A stretch of DNA of 64,000 bases from Kangiella sp. TOML190 (GCF_023706045.1 NZ_BQYL01000001.1:930001-994000), one strand, 5' to 3'; shown: positions 34,298-44,118, numbered from the stretch's first letter. Translations and numbers: made by a program. The notes: a model not told the origin generated them from the sequence alone.

Positions 34298-35104
34298 ATG
34301 CTTTTGGAATGGCACTTTATTATTTTGCTTATCGCCCTTGGCTTATTCAATGGCATCTTAGCGGGGCTGCTCGGGATTGGTGGCGGCTTGGTGATAGTGC
34401 CAGCGATGATTTGGCTGTTACCGACAATTGGTGTGCCAGCTGAGCATTTGATGCACATGGCCTTGGCCACTTCAATGGCTACCATTTGTTTTACCGCTAT
34501 TTCCTCAGCTTATGCTCATCACCAGCGTGGTTCAGTTTCAATATCTTTGCTAAAACTGCTGGTTCCTGCGATTGCTGCAGGCGGCTTACTAGGCGCCTAT
34601 ATTGCTAACTTGATCGATACCCTATGGCTAGGGCGGATCTTTGGCGTCGCGGCTGTTCTGATGGGGTTGCAAATGGTGGTTGGCAAGCAACCTACTGCCA
34701 AGGGCCTAAAGCTGAATGCTGTCAATGCTGCGCCTGCTGGGCTGGGCATGGGCGCGATCTCCTCATTGTTGGGTATTGGCGGTGGCTCGGTGGTGGTGCC
34801 CTATTTGTTGTATCATAAAGAAAAACTGGTCATGGCCATCGGAACTGCGGCCGCTTGCGGTTTGCCGCTAGCAATTATGGCGACAATCGGCTATGTTGTG
34901 CTGGGCTGGCAAGTTAGCAATTTGCCCCCATATCATTGGGGCTATGTGTATCTGCCGGCGGTGTTTGCGATTGCATTCGGCTCGATATTAAGCGCCCCTT
35001 TGGGAGCTTATTTAGCTCATAAGTTGCCAACCTTGATCATCAAGCGTATTTTTGCACTGCTGATGGTGGTGGTTGGGGCAAAAATTATTATGAATAATCT
35101 ATAA
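34298..35104 (+). CDS. TauE/SafE family sulfite exporter-like permease
   Basis: Membrane protein of 268 residues with about eight helices arranged as two repeats. The glycine-rich signatures GLLGIGGGLVIVPAMIWLLP in the first half and SSLLGIGGGSVVVPYLLY in the second are diagnostic of TauE/SafE. The substrate may be sulfite, sulfonate or another anion. It is followed by lgt after 31 bases, a frequent gammaproteobacterial neighbour. Confidence 0.92.
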   Translation: MLLEWHFIILLIALGLFNGILAGLLGIGGGLVIVPAMIWLLPTIGVPAEHLMHMALATSMATICFTAISSAYAHHQRGSVSISLLKLLVPAIAAGGLLGAYIANLIDTLWLGRIFGVAAVLMGLQMVVGKQPTAKGLKLNAVNAAPAGLGMGAISSLLGIGGGSVVVPYLLYHKEKLVMAIGTAAACGLPLAIMATIGYVVLGWQVSNLPPYHWGYVYLPAVFAIAFGSILSAPLGAYLAHKLPTLIIKRIFALLMVVVGAKIIMNNL

Positions 35105-35135
35105 ACATCATTAAAGAGAGTGTTAAAAAAGACTG

Positions 35136-35924
35136 ATGGATTTTCCACAAATTGATCCGGTAATTTTTTCTATAGGCCCGCTATCCTTACATTGGTACGG
35201 GTTTATGTATTTGTTGGGTTTTATCACCGCTTGGCTTCTGGGCAACTATCGCGCTAAACAAGCGAATTCAGGCTGGACCAAAGATATGGTCGCCGACTTT
35301 CTGTTTTACGCCTTTTTAGGGGTCATTATTGGTGGTCGCTTAGGCTATGTGTTGTTTTATCATATGGATCTGTGGCAACAAGATTTCTGGTATTTGTTTA
35401 AAATAACCGAAGGCGGTATGTCCTTCCATGGTGGTTTACTGGGAGTCTTGGGGGCAGTTTTCTATTTCGCCCGCAAAAACCAAATGCGCTTTTGGCAAGT
35501 GGGCGATTTTATTGCTCCATTAGCACCACTCGGCTTATTATTTGGTCGTCTAGGTAATTTTATTAATGGCGAGCTGTGGGGGCGCGAAGCCAGTGCCGAT
35601 TTCTTTTTAGGGATGCGCTTTCCGGCGGATTCAGAAGGTTTAATTCGCCATCCTTCGCAGCTCTACGAAGCCTTTTTTGAGGGGTTGGTGCTGTTTATTA
35701 TTTTATGGCTCTACTCGGCCAAGCCGCGCCCGACCAAAGCCGTATCCGGCGTGTTTTTATTAGGCTACGGCGGCTTTAGATTTGTGATAGAGTATTTCCG
35801 CGAGCCGGATTCGCATCTAGCTGCGGTAAGCGAGATCATCACTCGGGGGCAGTTGTTGTGCCTACCAATGGTAGCGCTCGGTTTATATTTAATTATCAGT
35901 GCTTATAAACAAAGCGCTAAATAA
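35136..35924 (+). CDS. lgt: Phosphatidylglycerol-prolipoprotein diacylglyceryl transferase
   Basis: Transfers diacylglyceryl to the lipobox cysteine of prolipoproteins. The 262 residues have about seven helices. Key motifs: HWYGFMYLLGF near the start, HGGLLG with the catalytic His near 105, and GRLGNFINGELWGR with the conserved Arg. It serves the lipoproteins in this window, including the PrsR-operon, peptidase-operon and iron-binding lipoproteins. Confidence 0.97.
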   Translation: MDFPQIDPVIFSIGPLSLHWYGFMYLLGFITAWLLGNYRAKQANSGWTKDMVADFLFYAFLGVIIGGRLGYVLFYHMDLWQQDFWYLFKITEGGMSFHGGLLGVLGAVFYFARKNQMRFWQVGDFIAPLAPLGLLFGRLGNFINGELWGREASADFFLGMRFPADSEGLIRHPSQLYEAFFEGLVLFIILWLYSAKPRPTKAVSGVFLLGYGGFRFVIEYFREPDSHLAAVSEIITRGQLLCLPMVALGLYLIISAYKQSAK

Positions 35925-35932
35925 TATTCGTC

Positions 35933-35952
35933 ATTCCCGCGCAGGCGGGAAT
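35933..35952. repeat. REP-like hairpin repeat (ATTCCCGC/GCGGGAAT)
   Basis: Perfect 8-bp inverted repeat ATTCCCGC-GCAG-GCGGGAAT in the lgt-thyA gap, preceded by CGTC as in the common intergenic repeat family. Related degenerate copy at 23984-24008. It may also end the lgt transcript, though a T run is missing. Confidence 0.7.
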
Positions 35953-36035
35953 TAAAGAAAAGACAGGTAAAGAATAGAGATTCCCATTTTTCCCTAAAGG
36001 GATTTCCTTTGGTCACATGGGGATGACAAAAAATT

Positions 36036-36830
36036 ATGAAACAGTATTTAGATATGATGCGCCATGTTCTAGACAATGGCGAAGATAAAGGCGATAGAAC
36101 TGGCACGGGCACTCGCAGCGTGTTTGGGCATCAGATGCGGTTCGATCTGCAACAAGGCTTTCCTTTGGTTACCACCAAAAAATTGCACTTGCGCTCTATT
36201 ATTTATGAGCTTTTGTGGTTTCTAAATGGTGATACCAATATCAAATACCTAAAAGATAATGGTGTTCGGATTTGGGACGAGTGGGCGGATGAAAATGGCG
36301 ATTTGGGTCCCGTTTATGGCGAGCAATGGCGTTCTTGGAAAAAGCCAGATGGCACAACCGTCGATCAGATCTCGAATGTGTTAGAGCAAATTAAAAACAA
36401 CCCTAACAGTCGCCGCTTAATGGTGGTGGCCTACAATCCTGGGGTGGCCGATGAAATGGCGCTGCCGCCTTGCCATTCTTTATTCCAGTTTTATGTGGCG
36501 AATGGCAAGCTTTCTTGTCAGCTGTATCAGCGCAGCGCTGATATTTTCTTAGGCGTGCCTTTTAATATTGCTTCTTATGCCTTGTTAACGCACATGATGG
36601 CGGAGCAGGCGGGATTGGATGTGGGTGAGTTTATTTGGTCAGGTGGCGACGTCCATTTGTACAGTAACCATTTTGAGCAAGCTCAAGAGCAGCTGTCGCG
36701 AGAAACTTTGCCTTTACCTAAACTGGAAATAAAGCGTAAGCCCGATTCCTTGTTCGATTACCAATTTGAAGATTTCGAGATTGTTGGCTATGAGTCTCAT
36801 CCGCACATTAAAGCGCCTGTGGCCGTTTAG
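36036..36830 (+). CDS. thyA: Thymidylate synthase
   Basis: Methylates dUMP to dTMP using methylene-THF. The 264 residues match E. coli Thy[19 protein letters not shown] near the start holds the phosphate-binding Arg; the catalytic Cys lies in [12 protein letters not shown]; the end is [11 protein letters not shown]. The folA gene follows after 46 bases, the usual pairing, since ThyA produces the dihydrofolate that FolA recycles. Confidence 0.98.
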   Translation: MKQYLDMMRHVLDNGEDKGDRTGTGTRSVFGHQMRFDLQQGFPLVTTKKLHLRSIIYELLWFLNGDTNIKYLKDNGVRIWDEWADENGDLGPVYGEQWRSWKKPDGTTVDQISNVLEQIKNNPNSRRLMVVAYNPGVADEMALPPCHSLFQFYVANGKLSCQLYQRSADIFLGVPFNIASYALLTHMMAEQAGLDVGEFIWSGGDVHLYSNHFEQAQEQLSRETLPLPKLEIKRKPDSLFDYQFEDFEIVGYESHPHIKAPVAV

Positions 36831-36876
36831 CTCAGCCCTGAGCGAACAGCAGCTAAAGAGCAAGGAACGAAAAAAC

Positions 36877-37389
36877 ATGCCTAAAATTAGCTTAATCGTG
36901 GCTATGGCCAGCAATCGTGTAATTGGCAAAGGCAATCAAATGCCTTGGCATTTACCTGCCGATCTAAAACACTTTAAGGCAGTAACTATGGGTAAGCCAG
37001 TGGTAATGGGGCGTAAAACCCATGAATCGATTGGCATGGTTTTGCCTGGGCGTAAAAATATTATTATAAGTCGCGATGCAAATTACGCTTCCAATTTTTA
37101 TAACGACCAATGCCTAACGGTTACCAGTCTCGAACAAGGACTAGAAGCGGCTAAAGTTGCGGTTGGCGAAGCTAATGAAATCATGATTATCGGTGGCGCC
37201 AATATTTACCAACAAATGATCGAGCAAGCCGACAAGCTCTATTTAACTTTTATTGATCTAGACACCGAAGGCGATGCGCACTTCCCGGACTGGACGCACT
37301 TAGAGTGGCAAGAAGTTTCTCGAGAAGAATATAAAGCTGATGAAAAAAATCCTTTTAACTATCAGTTTGTAACCTTAGAAAGAAAATAA
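36877..37389 (+). CDS. folA: Dihydrofolate reductase
   Basis: Reduces dihydrofolate to tetrahydrofolate with NADPH. The start is ATG 36877 (MPKISLIVAMASNRVIGKGN), preceded by AAGGA; the open frame extends upstream into thyA but that part is a shadow. The 170 residues include MPWHLPADLKHFK with the active-site acidic residue, VMGRKTHESIG and MIIGGANIYQQM. Trimethoprim-target type, chromosomal form. Confidence 0.96.
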   Translation: MPKISLIVAMASNRVIGKGNQMPWHLPADLKHFKAVTMGKPVVMGRKTHESIGMVLPGRKNIIISRDANYASNFYNDQCLTVTSLEQGLEAAKVAVGEANEIMIIGGANIYQQMIEQADKLYLTFIDLDTEGDAHFPDWTHLEWQEVSREEYKADEKNPFNYQFVTLERK

Positions 37390-37456
37390 CATTGCTTACA
37401 AATTATTTTAGTCTTTACTGAAAAGGGGGTTGGCAAAGAGATGCAAAGGGTTGAAC

Positions 37457-38026
37457 TTAAAGTTTTTCCGCATGCACTAAATATCGTAATGGTCCGCCTG
37501 TTTCGAGCATATTAAAAGGATAGCAGGTAACAAGCGTTAATTGATTAGCACCTCTATCCAACATCGAATCTTGCTCGATATTATGAATTTCAGTGGCGGT
37601 GATTTGATAGCGATTTTTCTTTCCTTGCTTATCTTGCAATACAATTTCTTGATCAATGATTAGGTGTTGTAAAAACTCAAAATGAGTATCCCGATGGCCG
37701 CCAATAATAGTGTAGCCGTTTTTTTCTGGCGAATCGCTAGAGAGCAACAACCCTGGTCCGAAAGCAAGATTACGTCCTGAAGCGCCGGACAAAACGATCT
37801 GTTCGATTTGTTGACTGGGTACTAAGAGTTTAGCTATCGGATAGGTATCCGCCCATGACCAAGGTTTGTGGGGTTTGTCATAATCTAAGGTTTTTTGCCA
37901 CGCGCTTTGCAGCAAATATTGAGCAAATATGGCTTTGCTTTTGATATAGGCGGCTTGACCAAAAGCGGCTAAGCTAATGGTCAGGAGAATAAAAAACACA
38001 GCGTATTTTTTTTGGAAAAATTTCAT
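37457..38026 (-). CDS. Sortase (marine proteobacterial, class GN type)
   Basis: Transpeptidase that anchors a partner protein; 189 residues from the start at 38026 (MKFFQKKYAVFFILL), which overlaps the partner's stop as ATGA. An N-terminal membrane helix is at about 8-25. The catalytic set is His111 in IIGGHRDTHF, Cys168 in TLVTCYP and Arg181 in GGPLRYLV. A longer in-frame start exists but would lie within the partner gene. Gram-negative sortases of this kind occur with a dedicated VIT/VWA target, which is the upstream gene. Substrate acceptor in the envelope is unknown. Confidence 0.92.
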   Translation of the reverse strand: MKFFQKKYAVFFILLTISLAAFGQAAYIKSKAIFAQYLLQSAWQKTLDYDKPHKPWSWADTYPIAKLLVPSQQIEQIVLSGASGRNLAFGPGLLLSSDSPEKNGYTIIGGHRDTHFEFLQHLIIDQEIVLQDKQGKKNRYQITATEIHNIEQDSMLDRGANQLTLVTCYPFNMLETGGPLRYLVHAEKL

Positions 38027-40113
38027 GCAGTTTTCCCTTGAGCTTGTTGCAAGCCTTGTTTGATAAGAGTGCAAGGATGTGGCGTGCGAAATAGCCAAAC
38101 TAACCAGTAGACTAAAGCCAATAGTAAGCTCAAGGCGCCAATTGCTAGGCTGATATTGGCAAGCGTACCGCCTTGCGGATAGCCGTGTGTTTTTTGATTA
38201 GGTTTTTGCCAACCCGCGGCAAGGCGATTTTTCATTTGAATTTGTTTAAGTTTTTCCGCGACATCATGTGGCGTTTTATCCACTGCTACTAGACTGGTGT
38301 AGTCGCTGACCAGATGAAAGTCTAGAGCAGTATTTAGGATTTGCTGTTTAATGGTATCGCTTTGTTGATAGTCATAAACCATTTCATTTTTTAGCGAAGC
38401 GATCTTCATGCGTGCCCACAGTTTGGCAACGCCTGCGTTGTTACTTTTAGTACTCTTGGGCAAGCTCGATTGCCATTGTCTGCCTGAAGTTTCGCCGCTA
38501 AGCTCCATCGTGAAATTAGTGCCCACGGGCGTACGATAGCTGGCATAAAGCGGTTCGCCTAAATACAAGTCACGCAGATATTTAGGTTGTAATTCGATAT
38601 CTTGTAACACGCCTTGATTCAGCGAAAGGTTACTCAATACCGGATAACGCAGCTTGCTAAACAATTTTTGCAGTTGCTGTTCGACTTTGCTGATACTACT
38701 GATATAGGTAAAGGTGCCGCGGCCATATTCAGCGGCTTTGCTCATAAAGTAACTGTTAGGAGCCGCGCCAATGCCAATGGTGAATAGGCGGTTATTGCCC
38801 AATCGATTATGAATCAATGAAAAAACCTGCTGCTCATTACCAATACTGCCGTCGGTCAGGAAAATAATCTGGCGCAACTTTTCGCTGTTAGGTTTGGTTA
38901 GTGCTAGATCGACCGCTTTAGCAATCTCAGTACCACCTTCTGGTTGCAAGCTATTGATGAAAGTGAGCGCGTCTTGCACTGATTGATCGCTAAATTCTTG
39001 CGCCTGTGAAAATAATTTTCTGGCGTTACTATCAAAATCAATAATGTTAAAACTGTCGCCCGGATTGAGCTGGCGTAGCGCAAACTCTAAGCCGGCTTTG
39101 GCTTGTTGCATCGATTGGCCAGACATAGAGCCGGAAGAGTCCACCACAAAAATCATTTCTCGCGGCTGAATGTTTTCGGTGAGTAACTGTTGTGCCGGCG
39201 GTACTAACACTAAAAGATGATATTGATAGTCAGCTAAAGTTTCTGTGAGTAGTGTTGCTTGTGGTTCTTGTCCTAACTTAGGTTGCCATTTCAGAATAAA
39301 ATCGCGCTCAGCCTGTATGCTATTATCAAGCTTAATTTGTAGCTGATTGGATTTTTGTTCGGTTTTAATCGAATGGTGTGGGCTATCAAGTTTTGCTAAC
39401 TCGAAGCCAGCATTAAGGTTAATGGTAAAGTTAACTGGCCGATCCGGTGGGTTGCCCATATTAAATTGTGAGACTTGAGGCGAAAGCGGTTGCGAGCCTG
39501 CTATGTTAGTTTTTAATGGCGATTCAGGATCAATTGATCGATTAGTTACAGTAGCTTGCTGGGGTTGATAGCGCGGAGTGATCCCTAGCGGTATCTTGAA
39601 GCTAAATTCGGTGTCGTCAATATGGATCAATTGCTGAAATTCGATGTGAATTTTAATGGTTTCATAAGGTGCAATATTGGCGAGTTTGGTAGTAAACAGG
39701 TTTGGCCTTTCTTGGCGTACCAAACTGGCCTTTTTACCTTCTAATTTTGCTTTTTGGTAAGTCGCCTCAGCTTGCTGTTTTTCTTGAATTTCACCTTCAA
39801 TAACTTGCTCACCAATAATCATTTTTAACGTATCCACCACTGCATTTTCCGGCAAAGGAAACTTATAAACGCCCTCTAACCATTCGCCAGTTTGATTGGA
39901 AAAGGTTTGGATTACTTGGGTGCGCGCTACGACTCCATTAATCTCTACCGAGATATCGGTAGATAGGGGTAGCTGTTCCTGTTGGTAACCGCTTTCAAGC
40001 GAGCGATAAGAAATTTGCGAATAGTCGTCCTTGTCATGGCGGCTTTTGCCTAAGGCGAAAAGGCTTGGTATAAAACAAAGGTTGAGTAGTAAGGCGGTGA
40101 AAAAGGTTTTCAT
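38023..40113 (-). CDS. Sortase target protein with VIT and VWA domains (marine proteobacterial type)
   Basis: Exported 696-residue protein and the probable sole substrate of the neighbouring sortase. It has a signal peptide (FFTALLLNLCFIPSLFA), a VIT domain (about 45-175, with GVYKFPLPENAVVDTLKM) and a VWA domain with the metal site IFVVDSSGSMSGQSM and later LTDGSIGNE. Near the end, YPQGGT at about 645-650 precedes a hydrophobic helix (LANISLAIGALSLLLALVYW) and a positive tail, the layout of a sorting signal. The usual motif in this family is LPQTAT-like, so this one is divergent. The tail after the helix is also long. Confidence 0.9.
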   Translation of the reverse strand: MKTFFTALLLNLCFIPSLFALGKSRHDKDDYSQISYRSLESGYQQEQLPLSTDISVEINGVVARTQVIQTFSNQTGEWLEGVYKFPLPENAVVDTLKMIIGEQVIEGEIQEKQQAEATYQKAKLEGKKASLVRQERPNLFTTKLANIAPYETIKIHIEFQQLIHIDDTEFSFKIPLGITPRYQPQQATVTNRSIDPESPLKTNIAGSQPLSPQVSQFNMGNPPDRPVNFTINLNAGFELAKLDSPHHSIKTEQKSNQLQIKLDNSIQAERDFILKWQPKLGQEPQATLLTETLADYQYHLLVLVPPAQQLLTENIQPREMIFVVDSSGSMSGQSMQQAKAGLEFALRQLNPGDSFNIIDFDSNARKLFSQAQEFSDQSVQDALTFINSLQPEGGTEIAKAVDLALTKPNSEKLRQIIFLTDGSIGNEQQVFSLIHNRLGNNRLFTIGIGAAPNSYFMSKAAEYGRGTFTYISSISKVEQQLQKLFSKLRYPVLSNLSLNQGVLQDIELQPKYLRDLYLGEPLYASYRTPVGTNFTMELSGETSGRQWQSSLPKSTKSNNAGVAKLWARMKIASLKNEMVYDYQQSDTIKQQILNTALDFHLVSDYTSLVAVDKTPHDVAEKLKQIQMKNRLAAGWQKPNQKTHGYPQGGTLANISLAIGALSLLLALVYWLVWLFRTPHPCTLIKQGLQQAQGKTA

Positions 40114-40208
40114 AACTGCTCCTAGCGATCTAATCAGATGCAGTTATTACAACCTATGATCTAAGCATTTTACGGCTTAGAAACTGGAGCATTATGCCAA
40201 ATTATGAC

Positions 40209-40238
40209 GAAAAAAAGGCACTGCTAAATACAGCGCCT
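40209..40238 (-). terminator. Intrinsic terminator between the SIMPL gene and the sortase locus
   Basis: On the minus strand, AGGCGCTG and CAGTGCCT arms (one wobble) with a TATTTAG loop and seven T follow the SIMPL gene stop by about 25 bases. Confidence 0.85.
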
Positions 40239-40264
40239 ATTTACACAGGAAATGTATTGGTGGA

Positions 40265-40972
40265 TTAGTCCGCTAGATAATATTCTAAGGTCGAAACGAT
40301 ACGAATTTTTTTAATATGGGGCGTATTAGAATCGCGATCGCTAATGCTAAATTGCCCTTGGCGCGCTTTGCGCAACTTGCCTAGAGTGCTGTTTGAATCT
40401 TGGGCAAATTTTTGTGCCACTTGGCGCGCATTATTAGTCGCCTGCTCAATCATTTTGGGTTTTAAATCGTTAAGCTTTGTGAATATAAACTCAACCCGCG
40501 CTTGATAGTCATTACCAGCAATCACAATGCCTTTTGAGGTTAGATCTAATAATTTTTTTCTGGCATTCACCACCTTGTCGACACTCTTGGTGTAAACGTT
40601 GATGGTGGCAGTTGCGGTGTAACGGAAGCCCTGTTGCGCGCCACCATATTGTTGCGCTTGCTTATCGACGATAGTCGGGGCGCCAGTAGTGATTTCTTCT
40701 TTGCTAAAACCTTGCGCTAGCAGAAAGTCCTGAATGATGTTGCTTTGTTGCTTTAAAGTTTGATGAAGATCGCTGAGTTGATTGCTGCCGCTGCTAAAGC
40801 GGATTGGGAAAATCGCGGTGTCGGCCACAACTTCTTGCTCTGCTAAACCTTTGGCGGTTACGGTGCGCTCCATCTGTTTAAAATCGATCAAGGCTTTTGC
40901 CAATAAAAAGCCTGCTACGACTAGGCCAAGGCCTATAAAAAATCCGCCAAGTGGTGATAATTTATTGCTCAT
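40265..40972 (-). CDS. SIMPL domain (DUF541) membrane-anchored protein
   Basis: A 235-residue protein with an N-terminal membrane helix (GGFFIGLGLVVAGFLLAKAL) and an exported SIMPL domain that begins with the typical RTVTAKGLAEQEVVADTA. The family includes YggE and BP26; its role is unclear, though YggE is linked to oxidative stress. It ends with a strong terminator. Lies upstream of the sortase locus on the same strand but is transcriptionally separate. Confidence 0.88.
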   Translation of the reverse strand: MSNKLSPLGGFFIGLGLVVAGFLLAKALIDFKQMERTVTAKGLAEQEVVADTAIFPIRFSSGSNQLSDLHQTLKQQSNIIQDFLLAQGFSKEEITTGAPTIVDKQAQQYGGAQQGFRYTATATINVYTKSVDKVVNARKKLLDLTSKGIVIAGNDYQARVEFIFTKLNDLKPKMIEQATNNARQVAQKFAQDSNSTLGKLRKARQGQFSISDRDSNTPHIKKIRIVSTLEYYLAD

Positions 40973-41091
40973 TACTGCTATTCCATAGATTTAAAATCGC
41001 GATGATAACAAAAGAATGTGGCGAAATTATGGAATTAGTCGCGCTTACTAGCAGATTGCAATAAATTTTACCTTTGCCTTGTTGTTAACCG

Positions 41092-41499
41092 TTATGCGGT
41101 TGCCAATTGGCGGGAGTCGTCTTTAGAGACAATCACCGCACCAAACGGCCATATTCCGAGTTTGACCATTTTGAAATGTTGTAGTCCAAACGGAATACCG
41201 ATGATGGTCAGGCAAAGGAATAGCCCCCAGAAAAGGTGGTTGATGACCACAAAAACACCACCAAAGATCAGCCAAACAATATTAAGCAATACATTGATCA
41301 CACCGCTCATGGGTTGCTGGCCGCTCATACGAGTTTCTTGGCCGAATGGGAAGATGGAAAAGATCGCGAGTTTGAAACATTGCACTCCCCAAGGAATGCC
41401 AACGATGGTAAAACACAGGGCGATGCCGCCAGCGATATAGCCGAAAAATATAAAAATACCGCCGAACAGTAACCATATGATGTTAAGTAGTAGTGACAA
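41092..41499 (-). CDS. yccF: YccF family inner-membrane protein (tandem YccF domains)
   Basis: A 135-residue membrane protein with two copies of the YccF unit: IIWLLFGGIFIFFGYIAGGI... and LLNIVWLIFGGVFVVINHLFW..., each ending with G-I-P-[WF]-G plus a basic stretch. About four helices. Function unknown. It stands alone between the SIMPL gene and the divergent aspartoacylase. Confidence 0.92.
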   Translation of the reverse strand: MSLLLNIIWLLFGGIFIFFGYIAGGIALCFTIVGIPWGVQCFKLAIFSIFPFGQETRMSGQQPMSGVINVLLNIVWLIFGGVFVVINHLFWGLFLCLTIIGIPFGLQHFKMVKLGIWPFGAVIVSKDDSRQLATA

Positions 41500-41636
41500 T
41501 TAAAGTCTCCATTTGCTTGCTTATCTTTAGTCTAGACTGAAATCAAAGCAAGTCGCTACTAATAAAACGCAACAAAATCCGCTAAACTGTTAGCAGATGT
41601 AACAATAGAAAAAGCAATAAATTCAGCGAGTTAGGC

Positions 41637-42494
41637 ATGATTAAACGAATGGCGATGGTTGGCGGTACGCACGGTAATGAATTTACTGGCATCTATTTAC
41701 TCGACAAACTGCAAAACCAATTGCAACTAACGGCTGTGACGATTGACTATGTGCTGGCCAATCCCAAAGCGTATCAAGCAGTAAAGCGGTATTTGGATCG
41801 AGACTTAAATCGTTGCTTCAAACTTAGCGATCTGGCTGATCATAAGCTTTCTGGTTATGAAAATCTGCGCGCCAAAGAAATCAACCAACAATTAGGACCC
41901 AAAGGAAACAGTAAGACAGATTTTATTGTGGATTTGCATACCTCGACCGCGCCGATGGGGATTAATTTGGTGCTCACTAAAATTGATGAGTTTCATTTGA
42001 GATTGGTGGATTTTGTGCAACAGCGACTCGAAGGCGTAATCATTACTTGGGAAGATATTGCCGATCACCACTTTTTGATGAGCATTGCTGAAAAGCATCT
42101 TTTGGTGGAGGTGGGCGCAACGCCGCAAGGGGTCTTAAGGCAAGATGTGTTTGATAAAACGGAAGCCGCGGTTGGCTTTATTATAGAATTTATTGAGCTA
42201 TACAATTCGCATGAATTACCTAAGCCATCAGCGTCGGTAGATATTTACAAATATTTTGACGTAGCCTATTTGCCGCAAAACGAACAAGGCGAAATTATCG
42301 GTATGGTACATCAAAACATCCAAGATCGAGATTTTGGCTTGCTGAAAACTGGCGAACCGATTTTTAAGCTATTTAGTGGAGAAGATGTTGTATATCAAGG
42401 CGAAGACTGTACGATCAGCTTTATCAACGAAGCCGCTTATTATGATGAAAAGAAAGCGTTTTCGATGTCGAGGAAAGTAAGTATAGAGTTGTAA
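41637..42494 (+). CDS. Aspartoacylase (AspA/AstE family)
   Basis: Zinc hydrolase that deacylates N-acetylaspartate or a related acyl amino acid. The 285 residues begin with VGGTHGNEFTGIYLLDKL, holding the His and Glu zinc ligands, and later DLHTSTAPMGINLVL with the third (His) ligand. RDLNRCF binds the substrate carboxylate. It resembles true aspartoacylases more than AstE or succinylglutamate desuccinylase; the physiological substrate is unconfirmed. Confidence 0.9.
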   Translation: MIKRMAMVGGTHGNEFTGIYLLDKLQNQLQLTAVTIDYVLANPKAYQAVKRYLDRDLNRCFKLSDLADHKLSGYENLRAKEINQQLGPKGNSKTDFIVDLHTSTAPMGINLVLTKIDEFHLRLVDFVQQRLEGVIITWEDIADHHFLMSIAEKHLLVEVGATPQGVLRQDVFDKTEAAVGFIIEFIELYNSHELPKPSASVDIYKYFDVAYLPQNEQGEIIGMVHQNIQDRDFGLLKTGEPIFKLFSGEDVVYQGEDCTISFINEAAYYDEKKAFSMSRKVSIEL

Positions 42495-42545
42495 CTAAAA
42501 CCAAGTGCTGTTTTGAGTGTACTTCTGGTGTACCTAGACATAAAA

Positions 42546-42572
42546 AAGCCTGACTCTTTCGAATCAGGCTTT
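42546..42572 (-). terminator. Terminator after tRNA-Phe
   Basis: On the minus strand, AGCCTGATTCGAAAGAGTCAGGCT folds to a 7- to 8-bp stem and ends in a T run. It starts nine bases after the tRNA 3' end. Confidence 0.9.
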
Positions 42573-42580
42573 GTGAATAA

Positions 42581-42656
42581 TGGTGGCTCGGGGCAGAATT
42601 GAACTGCCGACACAAGGATTTTCAATCCTCCGCTCTACCAACTGAGCTACCAAGCC
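42581..42656 (-). tRNA. tRNA-Phe (GAA)
   Basis: A 76-base tRNA with encoded CCA. The acceptor stem GGCTTGG/CCGAGCC pairs with one G-U. Anticodon stem and loop GGATTGAAAATCC give anticodon GAA. The T arm has GTTCAATTC and the D arm has AGCTCAGTTGGTAGAGC. It is downstream of mutY-yggX, on the same strand. Confidence 0.98.
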
Positions 42657-42736
42657 AATGGACGCGTATTAAACCGATTGTGAGGCTTTTAGTCAAGCCC
42701 CTTTTTGCCAAAAACACAAAATTATTGGCGGATTTT

Positions 42737-43018
42737 CTAGCTCGGACTCTGGTCGTTAGGGGTATAGCCTTCAGGCTTTTCATAATCCCCACCAAATAGG
42801 AATAATTCCATCTGTTCCGCGAGGTATTGTTGCGCTTTGGGATCGATCAAACTCAGGCGTTTTTCGTTGATCATCATGGTTTGATGGTTAAGCCAGAGCA
42901 TCCAAGCTTCTTGCGAAATTTCTTTCATAATACGCTCGCCGAGCTCGCCGGGATAGGGCTGAAAGCTTAGCGCTGGGGCTTCCTTTTGGAGTTTGGTACA
43001 AAAAACGGTGTCGGTCAT
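42737..43018 (-). CDS. yggX: Fe(2+)-trafficking/oxidative damage protection protein YggX
   Basis: A 93-residue protein involved in protecting or repairing iron-sulfur clusters under oxidative stress. [10 protein letters not shown] is the conserved start, with the single Cys, followed by [12 protein letters not shown] and the basic/aromatic [16 protein letters not shown]. It begins two bases after mutY's stop, so it is coupled with it; this fits MutY's [4Fe-4S] cluster. Confidence 0.97.
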   Translation of the reverse strand: MTDTVFCTKLQKEAPALSFQPYPGELGERIMKEISQEAWMLWLNHQTMMINEKRLSLIDPKAQQYLAEQMELFLFGGDYEKPEGYTPNDQSPS

Positions 43019-43019
43019 G

Positions 43020-44093
43020 TTATTCGAGAGTCTGTTTTAGCTGTTTGAGTAAATTGGTTACTGGTGTCGGCAACCCAATCGCTAGTTCTTCCAACGGTTC
43101 GGTTAGCGAATACCAGTCACTGGAATCGGCCTCCATAATACTCATATTAGGCTCTTGTTGCATTGTTTTTTCGATTGTTTTGTTCATCAATAGAGGGGTG
43201 ATATGCAGATCATAATGGCTAAATTTATGCAAAATTTCTGGCAATCGTCGCGCACTGCTGTAGTTCTGCTTTACCGCTTCAGTCCTTTCAACTTCCGGCA
43301 GGGACCAGAGCCCGCCCCAAATACCCGAGGGCGGTCTTTTTTGTAATAAAATCCGTTGTTTATCGAGATAAATTAACCAATAAACACTTTTAGCAGGGCG
43401 TGCTTTTTTGGGCTTTTTATGTGGCAGTTCGGAAACGCGATCTTGCTGAAAAGCAAGGCAATGTGCGGTTAAGGGGCACTCTTGGCATAACGGCTTGCTA
43501 CGTTTGCACACCAGCGCCCCCAAATCCATCATGGCTTGATTGTAGCCAGCTGTTTCTTGATTCGGGGTCAATTTTTCCGATAATTCCCACAGTTGGTTTA
43601 GTACTGTAGTTTGTCCATACCAACCTTCGATGGCGAAGCAGCGCGCTAGCACTCGCTTGACGTTGCCATCTAAAATTGCGCTTGGCTTGTTAAAAGCAAA
43701 AGCCGCGATAGCGCCTGCGGTGGAGCGGCCAATCCCAGGTAGGCTTTCTAGCTCGGCTTGGTTTTCCGGAAACTGACCAGCAAATTCATCCCGAATCATT
43801 TTTGCCGCTTTGTGCAAATTGCGAGCTCGGCTGTAATAACCGAGCCCGCTCCATAAATGCAAAACCTGATCTTGTTCGGCATTGGCCAAATCTAACACGC
43901 TAGGAAAGGCTTGGAGGAATTTTTGATAATAAGGAATAACCGTTTTGACTTGGGTTTGCTGCAGCATAATTTCAGACAGCCAGATCCGATAGGGATCTTG
44001 AGTATTTTGCCAAGGCAAATCTTTTCGGCCACTTTGATGGTAGTAAGCAATTACTTTTTGTGCGAACTCTACTTCTGACCAAGCCCTTGTCAT
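43020..44093 (-). CDS. mutY: Adenine DNA glycosylase MutY
   Basis: Removes adenine mispaired with 8-oxoguanine. The 357 residues include [19 protein letters not shown] with the catalytic Glu, the helix-hairpin-helix [17 protein letters not shown] with its following Asp, and the iron-sulfur ligands C-x6-C-x2-C-x5-C in [19 protein letters not shown]-terminal Nudix-like 8-oxoG recognition domain begins near 230 ([19 protein letters not shown]). First gene of a mutY-yggX-tRNA unit. Confidence 0.97.
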   Translation of the reverse strand: MTRAWSEVEFAQKVIAYYHQSGRKDLPWQNTQDPYRIWLSEIMLQQTQVKTVIPYYQKFLQAFPSVLDLANAEQDQVLHLWSGLGYYSRARNLHKAAKMIRDEFAGQFPENQAELESLPGIGRSTAGAIAAFAFNKPSAILDGNVKRVLARCFAIEGWYGQTTVLNQLWELSEKLTPNQETAGYNQAMMDLGALVCKRSKPLCQECPLTAHCLAFQQDRVSELPHKKPKKARPAKSVYWLIYLDKQRILLQKRPPSGIWGGLWSLPEVERTEAVKQNYSSARRLPEILHKFSHYDLHITPLLMNKTIEKTMQQEPNMSIMEADSSDWYSLTEPLEELAIGLPTPVTNLLKQLKQTLE

Positions 44094-44118
44094 AGTTACT
44101 TTTTAGCGTAGAGCCTAA

